From Gammaproteobacteria bacterium (GTDB taxonomy: Bacteria > Pseudomonadota > Gammaproteobacteria > Chromatiales > Sedimenticolaceae), in NCBI GenBank assembly GCA_020445165.1, contig JAGRHE010000069.1:1-13165 (forward strand): a stretch of 13,165 bases of DNA, given 5' to 3'. Both the position numbers and the translations under genes were made by a program. Shown here one piece after another: positions 1 through 6,979 of the stretch (within the stretch, counting starts at the first letter, position 1; each line of letters opens with the position of its first letter). The notes under the pieces were generated by a model. That model was not told where the DNA came from. It did no database searches and saw nothing but the letters and a program-made list of their open reading frames with translations.

Positions 1-2
1 TG

Positions 3-983
3 AACATTGCCGGCGTCATATTGAACAAGGTCGGCGGCAGTCGCCACGAGGCCAAGCTGCGGGCGGTGATCGAACACTACACGGACGTGCGGGTGATCGG
101 TTCGGTTCACAAGAGCGATGAGCTGGTGATCGACGAACGGCATCTCGGGCTGGTTCCCAGCAACGAAATCGGCAGCAGCCAGGGGCAGATTGCGCGCATG
201 GCCGAACTGGTCCGGCAACAGGTCGACCTGGATGCCCTGCGCGAACTGGCGGCGACATCGCGCGTACCGGCCGCTCCGGGCGGACCATTGCCCGACGTTG
301 TGCCGGTCGGCGATACGATTCGCCTCGCCTACGCGAACGATGCTGCATTCGGCTTCTATTACGCCGGCGATCTCGAGGCGATGCGTGCCGCGGGCGCCGA
401 GCTCGTACCCTTCAGCCCGCTCAGCGACACCGCCCTACCACTCTGCGACGGCGTCTTTCTGGGAGGTGGATTCCCGGAGACCCACATGCAGGCGCTGGAG
501 GAGAATGGTGCCATGCGCGCCGCGCTGGCCGCGTACATTGAAAACGATGGCCCGGTTTACGCGGAATGCGGAGGGTTGATGTACCTGTGTGAGCGCCTGA
601 CCTGGAACGGAAAGACGCGTAAAATGGCGGGCGTCATACCGGCCGGGGTCAGCATGCACCGCAAACCGCAGGGCCGTGGCTACGTCCGGTTGCGGGAGAC
701 TGCTGCGCATCCCTGGCCGCTGTCGGTGGATGGCAGTGAACCGGTGTCGGCGCACGAGTTTCACTACTCGGCGCTGGATGAGGTTCCTCCGGGGTTCGCT
801 TTTGCTTACGAGGTTGAGCGTGGCTTCGGGCTGGATGGCGCGCACGACGGACTGCGATATCGCAACCTGCTGGCGAGTTACGCGCATCTGCGCGACACCC
901 GCTCGCACCCCTGGGCAGCGCGATTCGTCGCATTCGTGCGCAAGGTGCGGGACAGGCAGAAGCACACAGGCGGACACGCGTAG
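3..983 (+). CDS. dsrN: Siroheme amidase DsrN (CbiA/CobB-type amidotransferase), 5' truncated
   Basis: Partial gene: the frame is open from base 3 and the true start lies before the window, leaving about 326 residues of a family usually near 460. It begins inside the ATP-binding synthetase domain (NIAGVILNKVGGSRH). The C-terminal half is a class I glutamine amidotransferase: the nucleophile cysteine sits in VYAECGGLMYL (codon 567-569) and the catalytic-type histidine in EFHYSALDE (codon 762-764). The family makes glutamine-dependent amidations of tetrapyrrole side chains. The closest textbook relative is cobyrinate a,c-diamide synthase, but the next two genes are dsrR and dsrS. In that context the enzyme is DsrN, which is thought to convert siroheme to the amide form used by reverse-type DsrAB in the cytoplasm. 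The family call is very firm; the choice of dsrN over cobB/cbiA rests on neighbourhood. Confidence 0.88.
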   Translation, partial: NIAGVILNKVGGSRHEAKLRAVIEHYTDVRVIGSVHKSDELVIDERHLGLVPSNEIGSSQGQIARMAELVRQQVDLDALRELAATSRVPAAPGGPLPDVVPVGDTIRLAYANDAAFGFYYAGDLEAMRAAGAELVPFSPLSDTALPLCDGVFLGGGFPETHMQALEENGAMRAALAAYIENDGPVYAECGGLMYLCERLTWNGKTRKMAGVIPAGVSMHRKPQGRGYVRLRETAAHPWPLSVDGSEPVSAHEFHYSALDEVPPGFAFAYEVERGFGLDGAHDGLRYRNLLASYAHLRDTRSHPWAARFVAFVRKVRDRQKHTGGHA

Positions 984-1004
984 GCGTACAAAGAGGACGA
1001 CGAG

Positions 1005-1319
1005 ATGTTCAAAGTGACACCCCAGGCGGCGCAGCAGGTGAAGTTTGCAGCCGAACAGAGCGGGACCGCCGGCATGGCCCTGCGCCTGGCCGCCCAGCAG
1101 CGGCCGGACGGCAGCATCGATTACCGCATGGGCTTCGACGAGGCAACCGAAGACGATATCCGCTTCGATTCGGAAGGCGTTCAGATTGTCATCGCACCGG
1201 AATTCGTCCCGCTGCTCGATACCGCAACGCTCGACTTCGTCGAACTCGAGCCGGGCGACTCGCAATTCATCTTCCTCAATCCCAACGACGCCAACTACGC
1301 CCCACCGGTCGAAAGCTGA
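1005..1319 (+). CDS. dsrR: DsrR, IscA/HesB-like protein without cysteines
   Basis: A 104-residue A-type carrier fold protein. The body follows IscA (ALRLAAQQ near residue 25, LDFVEL near 76, FIFLNPND at 88-95). However, none of the three cysteines that bind iron-sulfur clusters in IscA is present; the protein has no cysteine at all. The usual C-terminal CGC is replaced by a stretch around YAPP. DsrR of Allochromatium vinosum is known as exactly this, an IscA-like protein lacking the ligand cysteines and linked to dsr expression, and it lies between dsrN and dsrS there too. AGAGGA at 992-997 is the ribosome binding site, 7 bases before ATG. It starts 21 bases after dsrN, so co-transcription is expected. 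A scaffold role in cluster assembly is unlikely. Confidence 0.9.
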   Translation: MFKVTPQAAQQVKFAAEQSGTAGMALRLAAQQRPDGSIDYRMGFDEATEDDIRFDSEGVQIVIAPEFVPLLDTATLDFVELEPGDSQFIFLNPNDANYAPPVES

Positions 1320-1355
1320 TTCCGTGGTCTGCTGCGGCAGGCCCGTTTATATCCG

Positions 1356-2474
1356 ATGGAACTCTCCCCCCAGGACAGTCTGCGTTTGAACGTACTGTTG
1401 GCGAATTCGCCGCAGGCGATCCGCATCAACGAATCCAGCATGACCGTGCACGGCCTCTCCGAGCAGGGTGAGGCCCTGGTCCAGCTCAATCCGATCGGGC
1501 GCGACGATCAATACCTCCGGCGGGTCAAGGAATTGCTGTCCGGGCATGTACTCGGGTCGCCGGGTGGGTACCCGGTGTACCTGCAGCGCTGGACCCGGAT
1601 GGGCCAGATGCGCGATGACAGCCTGGAGCAGCTGTTATTGCTCGGCGAGCCGGAAGCCGTGGTCGCGGCAGTGTGCGCACAGGGCCTGACCGACGAGCTG
1701 GCGCGCCGTGCCTGGTGGGCCATGGAGGATGCGACCAATGCACGTCACATGCTCGGCAAGCAGGCCGTGGTCGAGGGCGAGATGGGGCCGGTGCTGGCAC
1801 GATACCTGGTGGAGCATCTCCCATTCGAGGCCGAGCCGGAGCAGCAGATCGAGACCGTGCGCCTGGTTCTGCAGCCGGGCCTGCTCGACGCCGACGAGGT
1901 GTCGGCCCTGTGGCGCAAGGCGCAGCGCAAACCCGCCTACTATGTCGGCTTCCTGGCTGCGCGTGCAGACGACATTCCCGACACGGTTCCAGCCCACCCC
2001 GGGCACGCCGCATTGGTCGGACCGCTCAATGATCTCGACGGTGACGGCCGGGACCTGGCCGCGTTGCTGGCGCGGGTACTTTCTGCGTCCGGGCAGGCAT
2101 TCGTCGAGACCGTGTTCCGCGTGTTCGACAAGCCGTCCAACCAGGACGTGGTCAACCTGGCCCTCGATCATATCGCCGCCTACTTTGCCGCCGCGCGTCC
2201 AGAAGGCGCGGTCGATGCGCCGCTGGAACAGCTGCAGCAGGAGACCCGGGAGTGGTTGACGTCTGATGGCGCGGCGCGCGCGGTAAGTGCTATCGATGGC
2301 GTCGATGACCGGCAACTGCGGGTGCTGCGGCTGTTGTCGGGGCTTGGATACGGTGTCGTGCGCCCGGTTTTTCGCGACAGTACCGCGATCGGCAGCCTGA
2401 TGCGGCGCAAGTTGCAGCCGGTTCTGACGCCGATCCTCGAAGAACTCGGCAGATTGCGTGGGAAATCGGCCTGA
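1356..2474 (+). CDS. dsrS: DsrS, conserved dsr-operon protein of unknown function
   Basis: A 372-residue, soluble-looking protein with no signal peptide, no membrane segment and few cysteines. I recognise no catalytic motif. Its identity comes from position (36 bases after dsrR, same strand), from length (DsrS is about 40 kDa), and from the dsrN-dsrR-dsrS order that ends the rDsr operon in purple sulfur bacteria. The sequence is rich in Leu, Ala, Glu and Arg and looks largely helical, for example ARYLVEHLPFEAEPEQQIE and DALWRKAQ-like stretches in the middle. The ribosome binding site before ATG 1356 is weak, which suits translation within an operon. No start upstream of 1356 in this frame is more attractive. 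The function is inferred to be accessory to sulfur oxidation and is not established by the sequence. Confidence 0.75.
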   Translation: MELSPQDSLRLNVLLANSPQAIRINESSMTVHGLSEQGEALVQLNPIGRDDQYLRRVKELLSGHVLGSPGGYPVYLQRWTRMGQMRDDSLEQLLLLGEPEAVVAAVCAQGLTDELARRAWWAMEDATNARHMLGKQAVVEGEMGPVLARYLVEHLPFEAEPEQQIETVRLVLQPGLLDADEVSALWRKAQRKPAYYVGFLAARADDIPDTVPAHPGHAALVGPLNDLDGDGRDLAALLARVLSASGQAFVETVFRVFDKPSNQDVVNLALDHIAAYFAAARPEGAVDAPLEQLQQETREWLTSDGAARAVSAIDGVDDRQLRVLRLLSGLGYGVVRPVFRDSTAIGSLMRRKLQPVLTPILEELGRLRGKSA

Positions 2475-2525
2475 TCGGCAATAAGTCATTGAATTTCTGA
2501 ATGATCAGACGCTCGTTAACCGAGT

Positions 2526-2554
2526 CTTTCAGTCTGGTTTTAGGCGTCTATACT
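2526..2554 (+). promoter_or_regulatory. Putative sigma70 promoter of the HTH gene
   Basis: A good -10 hexamer, TATACT (2549-2554), stands 17 bases after CTTTCA (2526-2531, three of six matches to TTGACA). It lies 45 bases before the ATG at 2600, in the gap after dsrS. The sequence just after dsrS has short inverted repeats (CTGATC 2471-2476 with GATCAG 2503-2508, and TCATT/AATGA between) that could end the dsr transcript. They lack a T-run, so I do not call a terminator there. Confidence 0.5.
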
Positions 2555-2599
2555 CTCCGAAAGAGATATCCCGTTTGGGAGATGTCCGCCGGAGGAAGC

Positions 2600-3040
2600 A
2601 TGGATCGTCTGTTGAGCCTGTCACAAGCCGCCCGCATGGTCGGCGTGCCACGGCGCCTGTTGCAGCAGCATATTCAGGAAGGAAGGATCGACGCCTTCGA
2701 AGGTCATATCCGCATGTCGGAGCTGCACAAGGCCTACCCGGAGGCCAACTCCGATCGTTCGGGAATGATCGAGAAGGTGGCCCGTATTCGTGAGGCCGCG
2801 CTCTACAAGGCCAATCGTGACGGCAGGCCCGATGTGGACCACCTGTCCAGCGAACTTCAGCGCGCGCGGGTCGAGATTGCGCGCCTGCAGGATGAACTCG
2901 ACGGCTACCGGCAACTGGCGGTCGAGACTGAGGGGCGGCTGCTCGACCTGCAGGAACGCTGTGATGCTCGCCAGGCGATGATGCTCGGTACACTGGTCGG
3001 CTGGTTCATGAACCAGCTCAAGTTGCGCGAATCCAAGTAG
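2600..3040 (+). CDS. Small HTH DNA-binding protein with C-terminal coiled coil
   Basis: A 146-residue protein. Residues 3-45 look like a winged-helix/excisionase or MerR-type helix-turn-helix (LSLSQAARMVGVPRRLLQQH), where the second helix would read DNA. Residues about 80-122 form a likely coiled coil (LQRARVEIARLQDELDGYRQ), followed by a short hydrophobic helix (MMLGTLVGWFMNQL). I chose ATG 2600 because GGAGGA (2591-2596) sits just in front and the HTH begins at once. An upstream ATG in frame at 2501 would add 33 residues that overlap the promoter. I infer a dimeric regulator or DNA-binding adaptor; the ligand and target are unknown. It lies upstream of a ferredoxin-reductase gene with a 90-base gap that contains a hairpin, so the two may be read together in part. 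Confidence 0.75.
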   Translation: MDRLLSLSQAARMVGVPRRLLQQHIQEGRIDAFEGHIRMSELHKAYPEANSDRSGMIEKVARIREAALYKANRDGRPDVDHLSSELQRARVEIARLQDELDGYRQLAVETEGRLLDLQERCDARQAMMLGTLVGWFMNQLKLRESK

Positions 3041-3041
3041 A

Positions 3042-3067
3042 GGGAACTTCGAAGAATCGAAGTCCCC
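3042..3067 (+). terminator. Hairpin after the HTH gene, possible attenuating terminator
   Basis: An 11-base stem (3042-3052 with 3057-3067, one A-C mismatch) and a four-base AGAA loop start two bases after the stop codon of the HTH gene. It is not followed by a T-tract, so it may stabilise a 3' end or weaken read-through into the reductase gene rather than stop transcription fully. Confidence 0.45.
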
Positions 3068-3130
3068 CGATCGTGCCGGTTCGTCTGCCCGCTTGGCGCG
3101 GCGTGCGCCCGTGGTTAGAGTCATGTCCGC

Positions 3131-4126
3131 ATGACGTACAAGATCACGGTCCGGCCCTCGGCCCACCAGTTCGACTCGGAGCCCAGCGAGAACTTGCTCG
3201 AGTCGGGCCTGCGCGCCGGTCTCAACCTTGGCCACAGCTGTGCGAACGGGAGCTGTGGCGAGTGCCGGGCGCGCCTGATCCGCGGGCGCATCGAGCCGTC
3301 GCAGCACTGCGACTACTGTTTCAGCGAAGCCGAGCGTCAGCTCGGTTCCTTCCTTATGTGCAGCAACCGCGCGGCCAGCGACCTGGTGATCGAGGCACAC
3401 GAACCCGGTTCGGCAGCCGAGATCATGGCGCAGACGGTCAAGGCCAAGGTCAGCCGGGTCGAACAGCTTCAGGACGATGTGGTTCAGTTGACCCTGCGCA
3501 CACCGCGCAGCGGCGGCCTGCAGTTTCTTGCCGGACAGAGCGTCGCCGTGACCTTCGACGGGCTCGAGCCGCGCGTCCTGCCGATCGCCAGCTGCCCCTG
3601 TGACGCCATCCAGCTGCGTTTCCACCTGCGCCGTCAGGTCGACGATCCGTTCGCCGAACTCGTGTTCAGCGGACTGCGCAAGGGCACCGAGGTGTTGCTC
3701 GAAGGCCCCTGCGGCGATTTCACGCTCGACGAGGAATCGGACAGGCCGCTGGTGTTCGTCGCCTGGGAATCGGGGTTTGCCGCGGTCAGCAGCCTGATCG
3801 ACCATGCGCTGCAGAAAGACGAGAACCGCTCGATGGACCTGTACTGGCTGTCGGCGATTCCACGCGGCCACTACCTGTCGAATTACTGTCGGGCGTGGCG
3901 AGATGTGCTGGACGATTTCCGCTACCACTCCATCGATCTCGAACCGGCCGGTGAAGAGCAGTTCGCCGATGTGTTCGAGCGCGTGATACGGGTTCATGCG
4001 TTGCTGGCCGACTGCGACTATTACCTGGCATTGCCACAAGCCGAGACCGGCGTTGCCCGGGCGATTCTGGACGCCAACGATGTGTCGGCGTCGCAGGTCA
4101 GGATTCGCGTGATGGATGCGCCTTGA
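3131..4126 (+). CDS. 2Fe-2S ferredoxin fused to flavin-reductase-like domain
   Basis: A 331-residue, cytoplasmic electron-transfer protein. Residues 1-90 are a plant-type 2Fe-2S ferredoxin with ligands C37, C42, C45 (SCANGSCGEC) and C77 (FLMC). An extra CDYC lies at 60-63. Residues about 103-200 resemble the FAD-binding barrel of ferredoxin-NADP-type reductases (RVLPIASC at 148-155, EGPCGDF at 191-197). Residues 205-331 take the place of the NAD(P)H domain, but the usual glycine-rich GGTGIAP is AWESGFAAV (211-219) and the usual CGP is ALP (300-302). The layout matches CDP-6-deoxyglucoseen and oxygenase reductases, which pass electrons from NAD(P)H through FAD to the 2Fe-2S centre. The altered motifs make the electron donor uncertain. 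ATG 3131 is used because the nearby ATG 3123 is out of frame and stops at once. Confidence 0.85.
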   Translation: MTYKITVRPSAHQFDSEPSENLLESGLRAGLNLGHSCANGSCGECRARLIRGRIEPSQHCDYCFSEAERQLGSFLMCSNRAASDLVIEAHEPGSAAEIMAQTVKAKVSRVEQLQDDVVQLTLRTPRSGGLQFLAGQSVAVTFDGLEPRVLPIASCPCDAIQLRFHLRRQVDDPFAELVFSGLRKGTEVLLEGPCGDFTLDEESDRPLVFVAWESGFAAVSSLIDHALQKDENRSMDLYWLSAIPRGHYLSNYCRAWRDVLDDFRYHSIDLEPAGEEQFADVFERVIRVHALLADCDYYLALPQAETGVARAILDANDVSASQVRIRVMDAP

Positions 4127-4237
4127 AGCCGGCATTCGCGTGCTGAGGCGCAGTTGTCCACAGGGTGGCGGTGTCGGATATCTTTACACTCTGTCAGCGA
4201 CTGTTCTCTAACCGATTGAAAAAATGAAGAAAATCAG

Positions 4238-4253
4238 TTGGTTTAGAATTTGC
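4238..4253 (+). promoter_or_regulatory. Putative sigma54 (-24/-12) promoter of the PEP-CTERM gene
   Basis: TTGG at 4238-4241 and TTTGC ending at 4253 give GG-N10-GC, the exact spacing of RpoN promoters (consensus TGGCAC-N5-TTGC). It lies about 100 bases before the ATG at 4354 in an AT-rich patch. PEP-CTERM genes of exosortase systems are known to be controlled by the PrsK/PrsR pair through RpoN, so the find agrees with the downstream gene. TGTC recurs upstream at 4155, 4172 and 4192, where an enhancer-binding protein could sit; this last point is speculation. Confidence 0.65.
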
Positions 4254-4353
4254 TTACCAGGCTCCAGTCGTTTTCAGCCTGGCGCGACTCCCTGAGAGGT
4301 TCGCCAGGATGCGCCAGATGCAACAAGAAGATTTTCAGGAGATTTTTCCCACG

Positions 4354-5580
4354 ATGATGCGCAAACTCAGCCAAACCCTCATCGCCAGCGCAATCGCTTG
4401 TGCGCTGTCCGCACCCGCCAGCGCCATGGTCACAGCCGTTGGCACCGAGCTGATCACGTTCGATGAAGACTTCTTCAGTGGCGTGCCGTTCTACAATTTC
4501 GACAGCAATGATGCCGGCAGCGAAACCGACGTCGTGTTCTCGACAACCGATCCCCTTGGCTTCAACGGCAATGGTCCTGGAGAAAACCAGTTGTTCATTA
4601 ACGAGCCTGGTTTAGAGGGGACGACCGCCCTGCCGGTCGATCTGCGCGTGGATTTTCTGCAGGGCGCCGTTGGCCAGATCGCATTCGGCTTCGCCACCGT
4701 GTCTGAAGGGAGCGTGACCTTCACCGCCTATAATCAGGCCGACGTGCCGATCGCGACGACCACCGTGTTCGGTGATTACTTCGACCTCGATTCGGGCGTC
4801 GGTGGTCAGACCCCGGACTTTGGCGACGGACCGGAAGCCCCTGTCAACGTCAGCGAAGCCTCTTTCAACGTCAGCGCGGTGTCGGGCTTCCCGGAGAACG
4901 AGGTCGTCCTGTCTCTGGCCGGTGGCACCGCTGTTTACGGCGAGTTCAATTTCGAGCTGGGTGACGGCGGACGCTACATCATCGACAACTTCTATTTCAC
5001 GCCTGCAGGCGAAGACATCATCTCGGTCGTCGAGGGGGCGTTGCCGGATGATCCGATCCTTCCGGGCGAAATCATCATCGGCGATAACGGCGTGCCGGAA
5101 TTCCAGTTCGAATTCCCGGTGGATGAGAACGGCCTGGGTGGCCTGTTCCCAATCTTCATCGATCCGATCGTTGCCATTGGCTACGACTACACCTCGTCAA
5201 TCAACGTTGCGTCGGTCCAGATCCCAGCTGCATTGATGAACGGTGATGACACCTTCCGACTGATTCTGCCGGGCGTTGGCGAATTCACCCTGATGGCCGG
5301 TGTGCCGTTCGACATCACTTCCGTGGTTGCCGGCGGCGTGAATGCGTTCACCATTGACGGCATCGATACGACAGAGCTGCTCGATCCGAACGATCCGATG
5401 GCATTCGTGACCGGCCTGACATTCGTCAGTGGTGGTCAGGCGATGGCGACGATGACGCCGATCACTTTCGACACCGATGCCAATAACCCCGGAACTCCCG
5501 GGGTGCCGGTTCCGGGCACGCTGTTGCTGCTGGGTGTCGGACTGGCAGGATTGCACCGGGCCATGCGGGCTGCGCTGTGA
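4354..5580 (+). CDS. PEP-CTERM sorting-domain exported protein
   Basis: A 408-residue secreted protein. Residues 1-24 are a signal peptide (basic MMRK, hydrophobic core, ASA before the cut). The mature part is acidic, beta-rich in appearance, full of Gly, Asp, Val and Phe, and contains no cysteine. The last 25 residues form the PEP-CTERM tail: VPVPGTLLLLGVGLAGL then a short basic end with arginines, here with VPVP in place of VPEP. Such tails are recognised and cut by an exosortase (EpsH/XrtA), and the cargo is usually tied to exopolysaccharide or floc matrix. The exosortase is not in this window. ATG 4354 was chosen over 4309 because it puts the signal peptide at the N terminus and has CAGGAGA (4336-4342) in front. 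The precise function of the mature domain is unknown. Confidence 0.85.
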   Translation: MMRKLSQTLIASAIACALSAPASAMVTAVGTELITFDEDFFSGVPFYNFDSNDAGSETDVVFSTTDPLGFNGNGPGENQLFINEPGLEGTTALPVDLRVDFLQGAVGQIAFGFATVSEGSVTFTAYNQADVPIATTTVFGDYFDLDSGVGGQTPDFGDGPEAPVNVSEASFNVSAVSGFPENEVVLSLAGGTAVYGEFNFELGDGGRYIIDNFYFTPAGEDIISVVEGALPDDPILPGEIIIGDNGVPEFQFEFPVDENGLGGLFPIFIDPIVAIGYDYTSSINVASVQIPAALMNGDDTFRLILPGVGEFTLMAGVPFDITSVVAGGVNAFTIDGIDTTELLDPNDPMAFVTGLTFVSGGQAMATMTPITFDTDANNPGTPGVPVPGTLLLLGVGLAGLHRAMRAAL

Positions 5581-6221
5581 GCATGGGCAACACTTTGTCG
5601 ATCGGACTCTTTTCTGATCGATCATCGCGCGCTGCGGTGCGGATGATCGGTTGCGCCATGGCTCTGTGTCTGGCTCTGCCCGCGGCCGTGCTTGCCGCTG
5701 ACGCGGACAACCGCTTTGCGGTGAAAGGCGCCGGTGGTGTCAAGTGCTCCGACTACGTCGCCGCGTATGACGAGAAGCGCGACGTATTGGTCACTTTCGG
5801 AGGCTGGATAGACGGATTCGTGACCGCGACCAATCACTACGAACCCGGACTGTTCGACCTGGCACCCTGGCAGACCAATGAGTTGCTGGCATACGCTCTG
5901 GTCGGCTTCTGTCGCAAGAATGGCGATGTTCACTTCTACCAGGCGATGATGGCGATGAAGAATCAGCTGGTAGGCAACGGCCTGAAGAAGGCATCACCGT
6001 CGGTAGTCGCCAAGCATGAAGGCAAGGCCGTTGTCCTGTATGCCGTCATGCTCGAGCGCGTGCGAAAGGAACTGCTGGCACTGGGTAAGCTCGAACAGAT
6101 GCCGACCAGCCAGGAATTTGATGAGCAGACCGTACAGGCACTGAAGAGCTTCCAACGCGACGCCGGTATCGAACAGACCGGTGTCCCGGACCAGATCACG
6201 CTCAGTCGTTTGTTGCGCTGA
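5577..6221 (+). CDS. Exported protein with HdeA-like region and PG-binding-like C terminus
   Basis: A 214-residue protein. Residues about 22-41 are a signal peptide (VRMIGCAMALCLALPAAVLA) with arginines before it. Residues 55-115 carry two cysteines (C57 in VKCSDY and C112 in GFCRKN) around FGGWIDGFVTATN, a pattern like small periplasmic HdeA/Rap1a-type proteins, where the cysteines form a disulfide. Residues about 172-214 resemble a truncated peptidoglycan-binding type 1 repeat (FDEQTVQALKSFQRDAGI). It therefore acts in the periplasm, perhaps bound to the wall. The GTG at 5577 overlaps the stop of the PEP-CTERM gene by four bases (GTGA), which suggests translational coupling; ATG 5583 and ATG 5643 are other possible starts. 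The pairing with the PEP-CTERM gene implies a joint envelope or matrix role, but no activity is established. Confidence 0.75.
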   Translation: MSMGNTLSIGLFSDRSSRAAVRMIGCAMALCLALPAAVLAADADNRFAVKGAGGVKCSDYVAAYDEKRDVLVTFGGWIDGFVTATNHYEPGLFDLAPWQTNELLAYALVGFCRKNGDVHFYQAMMAMKNQLVGNGLKKASPSVVAKHEGKAVVLYAVMLERVRKELLALGKLEQMPTSQEFDEQTVQALKSFQRDAGIEQTGVPDQITLSRLLR

Positions 6222-6247
6222 AGCTGGCGTCCCTCAACGCTCCTCGT

Positions 6248-6269
6248 CCCACCCGGTGCGCCGGGTGGG
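6248..6269. terminator. Strong GC hairpin between convergent genes
   Basis: A perfect nine-base stem, CCCACCCGG (6248-6256) and CCGGGTGGG (6261-6269), closes a TGCG loop. It lies 26 bases after the peptidoglycan-binding-like gene and between two convergent genes, so it can serve both strands. There is no long T-run on either side (only ATCTTT downstream), so termination may rely partly on Rho. Confidence 0.7.
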
Positions 6270-6311
6270 TCGTGAATCTTTGCGATCGCTAAATCTACCC
6301 CGATCCGCTCT

Positions 6312-6914
6312 TTATCCCACTTCATCCAGCCTGCGCTGCCGGAACCCGACGCCGAGACTTTCTGCCAGTTTGCGACAGGCATCGATGTCGACCCCGGCCA
6401 GTCCCTCGATCGCCGTTGCCGTGACCTGGGGCACGTGTTCGGGGGCGGCGCGCAGGAAGTCGAGCATCGCTGCGTACGAGCCGGGCAGGGCGGGGTCGCA
6501 ATGCCTCTGGTAAAGCAGTTCGGTGTCGGCGTTCATCGACACCGACAGGGCATCGATGCGCCCCGCCATTTCCGGTAACACGTTGCGCTTGTGTACCAGG
6601 TTGGCGAGGCCATCCGTATTGACCCGCACCCGGCCACCGTTCTGCTTGATGTGCTGCGCCGTGTCGAGCAGCAGGTTCAGGCGCAGCGTCGGTTCGCCGA
6701 ACCCGCAGAACACGATCTCGCTGAAGCGCCGGGGATCGTCGATGGCGACCAGGATTTCGGCCTGGGTCGGGCGATGTGCGAGGGTCAGGTCGTACTCGTG
6801 CAGCTGACGGTTGCCCCGGGTCTTCGGGCAGAAAAGACAGCCGAGCGTGCAGCGATCGGTGATGTTCAGGTAGAGACGATCGCCGATCACGTAACTCACG
6901 GTCTGCTCCGACAT
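6312..6914 (-). CDS. TatD-associated-type radical SAM protein
   Basis: A 200-residue, small single-domain radical SAM enzyme. The cluster motif is C22-x3-C26-x2-C29 in ITDRCTLGCLFCPK, three cysteines for the 4Fe-4S cluster that cleaves S-adenosylmethionine. The SAM-contacting GGE-like motif is CGFGEPTL (70-77), and VNTDGLAN (98-105) and SVSMNAD (124-130) fit the next strands of the barrel. There is no SPASM or other auxiliary cluster region. Length and the LYLNITDRC start match the family often found next to or fused with TatD nucleases; no tatD gene lies in this window. The substrate is unknown. ATG at 6914 has a GGAG about 7 bases upstream on its strand. It is divergent from feoA with about 200 bases between, so regulation may be shared. 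Confidence 0.8.
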   Translation of the reverse strand: MSEQTVSYVIGDRLYLNITDRCTLGCLFCPKTRGNRQLHEYDLTLAHRPTQAEILVAIDDPRRFSEIVFCGFGEPTLRLNLLLDTAQHIKQNGGRVRVNTDGLANLVHKRNVLPEMAGRIDALSVSMNADTELLYQRHCDPALPGSYAAMLDFLRAAPEHVPQVTATAIEGLAGVDIDACRKLAESLGVGFRQRRLDEVG

Positions 6915-6979
6915 ACCAACTCCAATGTCCGCGCTGCCGATGAAGGCAACAACTTAACGCGTCGACCCGCTTTGACGAT

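Noticed and set aside
3..983. Reading the first gene as cobB/cbiA of cobalamin synthesis
   Set aside because: The domain fits either, but the adjoining cysteine-free IscA homologue and DsrS-type gene make dsrN the better choice; upstream sequence would settle it.
435..1265. Minus-strand frame opposite dsrN and dsrR
   Set aside because: Antisense of two recognised genes, with no motif and no convincing ribosome binding site.
2501..2599. Upstream ATG 2501 for the HTH gene
   Set aside because: It would place the coding start before a good -10 element and ignore the GGAGGA in front of ATG 2600.
2621..4135. A 504-codon open frame on the minus strand opposite the HTH and reductase genes
   Set aside because: It runs across two well-supported plus-strand genes and the gap between them, with no recognisable domain; a shadow of high GC content.
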